From Candidatus Eiseniibacteriota bacterium (GTDB taxonomy: Bacteria > Joyebacterota > Joyebacteria > Joyebacterales > Joyebacteraceae): a DNA stretch of 10,520 nucleotides. How positions within the stretch are numbered: the stretch's first letter is position 1; each line of letters starts with the position of its first letter. The notes beneath the pieces are model-generated. The model did no database searches, was not told the origin of the DNA, and was given only the letters and a program-made list of their open reading frames with translations. A program made the position numbers and the translations under genes. The stretch covers positions 1-10,520 of the forward strand of contig JAUWBY010000061.1 in assembly GCA_030609605.1 (NCBI GenBank), read 5' to 3'. Of this stretch, positions 5,892 through 10,520 are shown one piece after another.

Positions 5892-8861
5892 CTACTTCAG
5901 AAGAATGAGTTTCCTCGTCTTCGTCTCACCACCGGAGCTCAGCAGTGCGAAGTACACGCTGCTCGCGAGCTGGCTGCCGCGCGTATTGCGGCCGTCCCAC
6001 ACAACGTCGTAGTTGCCGGGGATGTGATCCGTGTCGACCAAGGTGCGCACGAGTCTCCCTGCCATGTTGTAGATCCTAAGTGTGACGCGACCGGGTGTCG
6101 CAACCCCGTACTGGATTGTTGTCGTGGGGTTGAACGGATTCGGGCGGTTCTGCGACAGCGTGTACTCGTACCCCTGCTCTGTGTCGAACCCGACACCCCC
6201 CCGACTCCCAGGGTCGCTGGCCAGAGCTGGATCCCAGTCGACGCTCAGACTGAACTTGTTTGGATCGGGGTTCGCGGTCCCATGCCAGTTCATCTCCGCG
6301 TAGAGCACGTGAGGAGATAGGAGTACTGTCCATACGTACCAGGCCTGATTGTCAAGCCACCGGTTGCTCCCGTTCTGAGCGGCGATGGCACCACGTCCCA
6401 GATCAGGTATCCACTTCGGCGAGCCGATGCCTGTCAGGGCAACGATGCCGACATTCTTCTTCTCGCAGGTGTTCCATCGCAGCGTAGCCCTCGACGTCTT
6501 GAGGTAGACGCCCGCGGTGCCCCTGTCGTAGTCCTTATCCGAGACAATGTTCCCCCCGATGACCGCCGTCCCTGTACCGCCTCCCTCGCAGTAGATGCCA
6601 CGGGAACCACAGCGCGTCACCATGTTGTCCTCGATCGATAGCGTCGTGTCCCCGGAGGCGCACACGTAGCTGATCCCGACAAAGCCGCTCTCCCCCGAGG
6701 CCCCAAGAATCGTGTTCTCTTCCACCGTCATCCCGACGGCGTCGTGACATTTGATCCCGTAGACGGTCGCATCCGAGATCTCGTGGCCGGCGAGCACGAA
6801 CCCGTCACAGTCAATGGCCTCAATGCCGATGAGGCCGGGATCGGTGATCGTGCAGGACTCCACGGTGGCGGACGAGTCACATTCCTTGCACCAGATGCCA
6901 TGACTCACACAGTCCTCGATGCTGACCTCTGAGATGAACAGGCTGTCCGGGGCCTCCACCGACACACCCTTGTAGACGTTCTCGACGGAGCAGTACTCCA
7001 TGTTGATCACACCGGTATCCGCGGGCGCACGGATGCCGTACCATGCCCCCGCCGAGTCGACGTCGCTCGTGAATGTGACAAGCGTGTCGGCATTGATGCC
7101 CTCCGCGATGAGTGTCCCCTCCACGATAAGCTCACAGCGGTTGGCATCGACACCGAGGTTGGCGGCATCCGACCCGGAGGCGAAGGTAACCGTCACATCC
7201 GGCAGCAGCGTGAGCGTGTCGCCGGCGCTGATCTTTACGTCGCGATCGAACTCCACATCGTAGCACAGGCGCAGGTTGGCAGTTGTGGCCCCTCCACCTC
7301 GAGCCAGGAAGAGTGCCGCGTAGGCGTTGATGCGACCGTAGCCGTAGTAGATGTCGTAGCCAAGGCCGTCCGTGTCATCGCCGATCTGGTCCTCGGCTGA
7401 CTGGCGGATGAGGTCTCTGATCTCAGTCCTCGTCAGCGTTGAGTCGTACGACTTGAGAAGTCCCGCCAGCGCAGCGACCTGGGGAGTGGCTCCGGATGTG
7501 CCTCCGAAATGGTCGTAGCCATCTTCCACGGTCCCGCTGCCCGTGCTCCAGAGAAACAGGGAGTCGTACACGCAGTACTTGCTACTGTCCCAGTTCCAGT
7601 ACAGGAACGGGCTCTCGGCAGGAGGAACGTCTGTGAACTTGGCGAAGCAGGCCTCTGTGTCGTTCTCAAAGCCACACCTCCTCGCGTGCTTGGTGCAGGC
7701 ACCAGAAGGTGCAAGGACATCCAGGCCCTCTCCGTGGTTCGAGTACCACGCTCTGTAGTCACGCCTGTCGGTAGCCCCGACGGCGATTACGTCGGGGTCA
7801 CTCGCTGGGAAGCGAATATACGTGCCGTCGTTACAGGTTGCCGCGACAAGCACCATGCCCGCTGAGACAGCCTCATCGATTGCGTCTTCCCACTCTGTTG
7901 TCGAGTCAGCACGGAAGCTCATGCTCGCCACATCGGCGCCCATGTCGGCCGCATACTTCAGACCAACCGCGAGATTGGCGGAGCTGAAGCCGGGCGACGC
8001 AAGAGTCATGATCAGGCACCCAGACCCCCGCGTGCCCGGTGCCCATTGGACATCCCCATACCATCCACCTGCAAGCCCGGCGATTCCGGTCGAATCGTTG
8101 CACGTCTGCGCTGCGATCAGGCCGGCAACCCAGACACCATGTCCGATGTCCCCGCCGACATCCCCTGAGAGGTCATCGACATTGAGGCCGTAGACGTCGT
8201 CGATGTACTCATTATCATCGTCGCTGGACCCAGGCTCGCCGTAGTACTCGTCCCAGTTGACCCAGAGGTTGCCCCTGAGATCGTCGTGGTCCAGCTGAAT
8301 GCCTGTATCCAACATCGCGATGACGACCGTCGTATCCCCAACCTCGATATCCCATGCTGCCTCGGCATCGATGAACCGGAGATTCCACTGACGCCACCAG
8401 GGATCTTCGTTGTAGTCATCATCAGGGATCCCGATCCGCCGAGCATAGAAGGAGTCCGATGGTGCCGCGGCCCATCTAACCTTCGTATCGGCCCAGGCGT
8501 CCTCGACGCCGTCCGCGCCTAGGCACAGCGACGTGATATCGATGGGATCCGACGTGTCGGGTACGGCAAGGTGGCAGTACGGTCCCCAGTCCGCTCGGTA
8601 GCGCACGTCGAGCCCTAGTTCAGATAGAAGCGTATCCACCTCGGCCTCGCTGAGAACAGATTCGTGCTCGATGACGACCTGCTGACCTGTCACCTCCCAA
8701 CTGTCCGCTCCATCGATGAGCCACCAGACCCCGCCATCCAGCTGATACGTCCGCGTGCCGACGGTCCTGAGTTCCCCAGCCCCAGCCACAGCCACCGTGA
8801 CAAGCGATGCGATCAGGAGCGTAGCAATGACCAGCCTCGCTAGGTGCCCTCCGAGCTTCAT
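5892..8861 (-). CDS. Secreted subtilisin-like S8 protease with beta-helix region and FlgD-Ig-like C-terminus
   Basis: A 989-residue extracellular serine endopeptidase. Order: signal peptide (about 1-27), prodomain-like region (to about 155), peptidase S8 domain (about 158-520), right-handed beta-helix region (about 525-810), linker, and FlgD-Ig/type-A-sorting-like domain (900-989, with NRPNPFNPTTTI, VTLRIYNMAGRLVRTLV and a final TRKLILLK). The catalytic triad is D185 (LDTG), H241 and S456 (GTSGATP); the oxyanion Asn is probably N344. The histidine motif reads HGVWVAG instead of the usual HGTHVAG, and the serine motif has Gly where Met is common. A Cys-containing insertion (C389, C396, C405, C430) precedes the serine motif, and the protein has about 22 cysteines in all. 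The ATG at 8861 has GGAGGAGG 6 nt upstream (8868-8875). The C-terminal domain type suggests surface attachment or dedicated secretion, by analogy with T9SS cargo. The substrate is unknown. Confidence 0.93.
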   Translation of the reverse strand: MKLGGHLARLVIATLLIASLVTVAVAGAGELRTVGTRTYQLDGGVWWLIDGADSWEVTGQQVVIEHESVLSEAEVDTLLSELGLDVRYRADWGPYCHLAVPDTSDPIDITSLCLGADGVEDAWADTKVRWAAAPSDSFYARRIGIPDDDYNEDPWWRQWNLRFIDAEAAWDIEVGDTTVVIAMLDTGIQLDHDDLRGNLWVNWDEYYGEPGSSDDDNEYIDDVYGLNVDDLSGDVGGDIGHGVWVAGLIAAQTCNDSTGIAGLAGGWYGDVQWAPGTRGSGCLIMTLASPGFSSANLAVGLKYAADMGADVASMSFRADSTTEWEDAIDEAVSAGMVLVAATCNDGTYIRFPASDPDVIAVGATDRRDYRAWYSNHGEGLDVLAPSGACTKHARRCGFENDTEACFAKFTDVPPAESPFLYWNWDSSKYCVYDSLFLWSTGSGTVEDGYDHFGGTSGATPQVAALAGLLKSYDSTLTRTEIRDLIRQSAEDQIGDDTDGLGYDIYYGYGRINAYAALFLARGGGATTANLRLCYDVEFDRDVKISAGDTLTLLPDVTVTFASGSDAANLGVDANRCELIVEGTLIAEGINADTLVTFTSDVDSAGAWYGIRAPADTGVINMEYCSVENVYKGVSVEAPDSLFISEVSIEDCVSHGIWCKECDSSATVESCTITDPGLIGIEAIDCDGFVLAGHEISDATVYGIKCHDAVGMTVEENTILGASGESGFVGISYVCASGDTTLSIEDNMVTRCGSRGIYCEGGGTGTAVIGGNIVSDKDYDRGTAGVYLKTSRATLRWNTCEKKNVGIVALTGIGSPKWIPDLGRGAIAAQNGSNRWLDNQAWYVWTVLLSPHVLYAEMNWHGTANPDPNKFSLSVDWDPALASDPGSRGGVGFDTEQGYEYTLSQNRPNPFNPTTTIQYGVATPGRVTLRIYNMAGRLVRTLVDTDHIPGNYDVVWDGRNTRGSQLASSVYFALLSSGGETKTRKLILLK

Positions 8862-8902
8862 ACCCAGCCTCCTCCGACATGCACTACACTGTTCCTATTA
8901 CC

Positions 8903-8972
8903 ACTATATGCAATGGCCTTGCGACAACCTGGCTCTATGTGGTAGACTATTGTTGACTGGGTATCATGTCAA
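8903..8972 (-). promoter_or_regulatory. Candidate promoter(s) for the S8 protease gene
   Basis: Two possibilities on the leftward strand. (a) A perfect -35 TTGACA (8972-8967), 17-nt spacer and a poor -10 TAGTCT (8949-8944). (b) A better -10 TATAGT (8908-8903) with no good -35 at the right distance. Option (a) gives a leader of about 75 nt and (b) about 35 nt. The sequence alone does not choose between them. Confidence 0.35.
8919..8948 (+). promoter_or_regulatory. Candidate promoter for the beta-helix protein gene(s)
   Basis: Rightward strand: TTGCGA (8919-8924), 18-nt spacer, TAGACT (8943-8948), each 4/6 against sigma70 consensus. The predicted start near 8955 lies about 34 nt before the ATG at 8989. 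The -10 box overlaps the candidate -10 of the opposite strand. Confidence 0.35.
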
Positions 8973-8974
8973 GC

Positions 8975-8980
8975 GGAGGT
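8975..8980 (+). promoter_or_regulatory. Ribosome binding site fixing the beta-helix gene start
   Basis: GGAGGT lies 8 nt before the ATG at 8989. It decides between this start and an in-frame ATG at 8755 that would place the first 78 codons antisense to the protease gene and across the promoter region. Confidence 0.75.
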
Positions 8981-8988
8981 TTGTGCTC

Positions 8989-10263
8989 ATGCGCACCTAT
9001 CGTTGCTCGTCCGTCCAGACCGTCCTTGCAGCAGCCCTGCTTGTCGCTACCACTGCCGCAGCTTCTGCCCACACAATCCACGTCGACCAAACCGGGGGCG
9101 GTGACTACCTCACCATCCAAGGGGGCATCGACGCGGCAGCATACGGCGACACTGTCCTTGTGGCGCCAGGCACGTACTACGAGCATCTCTATATGGGACC
9201 CACCGCGGACGGGGTGACTCTGCTGAGTGAGGCCGGCCCTGAGTCGACCATCATCGACAACGAGGGCGCATCCTACTACTCGGTCATCCACTGCGAGAAC
9301 GTCGGACCCGACACGCGGATCGAGGGGTTCGCGATCACGGGGGGAGACTCCTACGAGTGGGGCGGCGGCATCAGAGCCGACGACGCCGATGTGCGGATAG
9401 CCTCGTGCACAATCACGGCCTGTCGTGCACTTCGGATGGAGGGAGGTGGCATCGGAAGCACCGACTCGTCCATCCAGGTGAGCGGCTGCTGGATCGAAGG
9501 AAATCGCGCCGGTGATGGGGGCGGCATCGGTGTGTGGGGTGGAGAAGCGATCATCAAGGAGAACACGATCATCGGGAATGCTGCTGACTCCTTCGTCGGC
9601 AACCAAACAGGTGGTGGCATCTATATCTCATGCAATCATACAGAGATCACCGACAACAGCATCGAGGGGAACTCTGCTCTAGATGGTGGGGGTATCCTGG
9701 ATTTGGGAGGCGACGACACGTCCATCACCGACAACAGAATCGTCGGCAACACGGCTGGGTACCATGGCGGCGGCATCGCCCTTTGTAACAGCGTCTGTCT
9801 CGCGACTGGCAACATCATCGCAGACAACCACGCCGGCATGTGGGGCGGTGGTGGTGCATCCGTGCGCGGCGGCCAATCTGCGACTCCTCCGCAGTTCCTC
9901 AACAACGTCTTCTTCGGCAACACCAACGAAGGAAGCAAATGCGCCATCTGGGTTTGGTTCTCAGGTTCCACTCCCATCTTCAACAACAACTTCTTCGCGG
10001 ACAATACAACCTACGAGGTTCTCGTGAGCTCAACCCCCTCCGCCGACACGATCGACTTCACGGGCAACTGGTGGGGAACCGAGGACCCGGACGAGATCGC
10101 CCTGAAGATCCGCGACTGCAACGACGACCCTGCGCTTCTCTGGTGCATCGACTTCTCCGACTGGTGCACCGACGCGTCCTGCGACGGCCAGGTGACATCA
10201 GTCGAAGATCCGCCCGAGGCAGCCCCTGTGAGCTGGGGCCGGATCAAGAGCCTGTACAGGTGA
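8989..10263 (+). CDS. Secreted right-handed beta-helix repeat protein
   Basis: A 424-residue exported protein. The signal peptide spans about residues 1-27 (hydrophobic core VLAAALLVA, cleavage after ASA). The mature N-terminus HTIHVDQTGGGDYLTIQGGI, followed by GDTVLVAPGTYYE, is the typical first coil of pectate-lyase/NosD-like helices. Glycine turns GGGI recur at 125, 152, 177, 208, 233 and 260, with GGGG at 286, a spacing mostly of 25-31 residues. N/D-rich T2-like turns (ITDNSIEGNSA, ITDNRIVGNTA) lie between them. That pattern fits a parallel beta-helix of about eight coils or more. A Cys-containing tail (C377, C386, C393, C398) ends in SWGRIKSLYR, with no FlgD-Ig domain. No catalytic lyase residues can be assigned, so a structural, adhesive or glycan-related role is open. 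It is divergent from the S8 protease and precedes a tandem paralogue. Confidence 0.88.
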   Translation: MRTYRCSSVQTVLAAALLVATTAAASAHTIHVDQTGGGDYLTIQGGIDAAAYGDTVLVAPGTYYEHLYMGPTADGVTLLSEAGPESTIIDNEGASYYSVIHCENVGPDTRIEGFAITGGDSYEWGGGIRADDADVRIASCTITACRALRMEGGGIGSTDSSIQVSGCWIEGNRAGDGGGIGVWGGEAIIKENTIIGNAADSFVGNQTGGGIYISCNHTEITDNSIEGNSALDGGGILDLGGDDTSITDNRIVGNTAGYHGGGIALCNSVCLATGNIIADNHAGMWGGGGASVRGGQSATPPQFLNNVFFGNTNEGSKCAIWVWFSGSTPIFNNNFFADNTTYEVLVSSTPSADTIDFTGNWWGTEDPDEIALKIRDCNDDPALLWCIDFSDWCTDASCDGQVTSVEDPPEAAPVSWGRIKSLYR

Positions 10264-10271
10264 GCCTGGCG

Positions 10272-10305
10272 GCAGCGCGTCTGACGTCTGAGTGGAATCC
10301 GCTGC
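10272..10305 (+). repeat. Inverted repeat between the two beta-helix genes
   Basis: GCAGCG (10272-10277) and CGCTGC (10300-10305) form a 6-bp stem with a 22-nt loop, starting 9 nt after the first gene's stop. There is no T-tract, so it is not a convincing terminator. It may be a weak processing or attenuation structure between co-transcribed genes, or chance. Confidence 0.25.
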
Positions 10306-10376
10306 GAGGAACCCGTGCTATGAGAGATACGACGCCACACGTCATCCCTCACTTGCTGGGCAGGAATATCACATCC

Positions 10377-10520
10377 GTGAGCGGCCGTCGTTGTTGGTCC
10401 GTCCAGACCGTTCTTGCGGTAGTATTGCTCGTTCTCATCTCTGCCGCAGCTTCCGCCCACACGATCCACGTCGACCTAGCCGATGGCGGAGACTACCTCA
10501 CCATCCAGGAAGGCATCGAC
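10377..10520 (+). CDS. Tandem paralogue of the secreted beta-helix protein (partial, 3' end off window)
   Basis: Only 48 codons are visible from the chosen GTG at 10377 to the window edge. They align to codons 1-48 of the preceding gene with no gaps and 34 identical residues. The shared stretches are SVQTVLA, the signal-peptide end AAASAHTIHVD, and GGDYLTIQ. It therefore encodes a signal peptide and the first beta-helix coil of a second family member, presumably a similarly long protein. GTG 10377 corresponds exactly to the ATG of the first copy, with AGGA 11 nt upstream. An in-frame ATG at 10320 with GAGGA 9 nt upstream (10306-10310) is a real alternative and would add 19 residues before the signal peptide. 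No clear promoter lies in the gap, so it is probably transcribed from upstream. Divergence is concentrated in the signal-peptide core and the first codons. Confidence 0.8.
   Translation, partial: MSGRRCWSVQTVLAVVLLVLISAAASAHTIHVDLADGGDYLTIQEGID

Noticed and set aside
8755..8988. Upstream extension of the beta-helix gene to 8755
   Set aside because: It runs antisense through the S8 gene start and the divergent promoter region. The ATG at 8989 has a strong ribosome site followed directly by a signal peptide.
8947..9606. 219-aa open frame on the - strand across the beta-helix gene start
   Set aside because: Antisense to a signal peptide and repeat region with strong homology features; low-complexity composition.
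9361..9860. Recurrent GGTGGCGGCATC-like DNA repeats resembling a tandem repeat array
   Set aside because: They are codons for the GGGI turns of the beta-helix coils, irregularly spaced and not identical, so not a CRISPR or minisatellite.
5872..10287. The 11-mer GCGTCTGACGT occurs both near 5872 and near 10277, each just past a stop codon
   Set aside because: Several 11-base coincidences are expected by chance in 10.5 kb, and the orientation relative to the adjacent genes differs.

Overview
The window is GC-rich and densely coded. It looks like chromosomal DNA from a Gram-negative-type bacterium, probably an uncultured member of the FCB/Eisenbacteria-Krumholzibacteria-like lineages. That placement is an inference. 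It rests on a long secreted protease ending in a FlgD-Ig-like C-terminal domain, tandem secreted right-handed beta-helix proteins, a two-gene M16 peptidase pair, and sigma70-like promoters with strong Shine-Dalgarno sites. No rRNA, tRNA, CRISPR array, insertion sequence or phage gene was seen.

Layout. Everything left of about 8.86 kb reads leftwards. At the left edge is a poly-gamma-glutamate synthesis pair: pgsB (1561-392), overlapped by 4 bases by pgsC (from 395, running off the window). Upstream of pgsB are a well-formed promoter (TTGACG-N17-TACGAT) and a leader of about 160 nt containing a GC-rich hairpin. Next comes an M16 metallopeptidase pair. The catalytic subunit (5155-3260) keeps HLLEH and carries a large acidic helical insertion. 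The second subunit (3215-1803) has lost the zinc site. They are 44 bp apart, behind their own promoter (TTGACG-N17-TATCCT). Upstream of these are a small secreted DNRLRE/CBM96-like protein (5847-5293) and a 989-aa secreted subtilisin-like protease with a beta-helix region and FlgD-Ig tail (8861-5892).

From a 127-bp divergent intergenic region, a secreted beta-helix protein (8989-10263) reads rightwards. It is followed by the start of a tandem paralogue (from about 10377, cut by the window edge) whose first 48 codons align to it without gaps.

Together the genes form an envelope and extracellular region: a likely surface polymer (poly-gamma-glutamate), exported proteases, and large repetitive surface or secreted proteins. 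Whether the proteases act on the neighbouring secreted proteins or on the polymer cannot be told from the sequence. Most families here are known. The less ordinary points are the non-canonical active-site histidine motif of the S8 protease, the expanded catalytic M16 subunit, the WGRIKSLYR C-terminus of the beta-helix protein, overlapping divergent promoters, and the structured pgsB leader.
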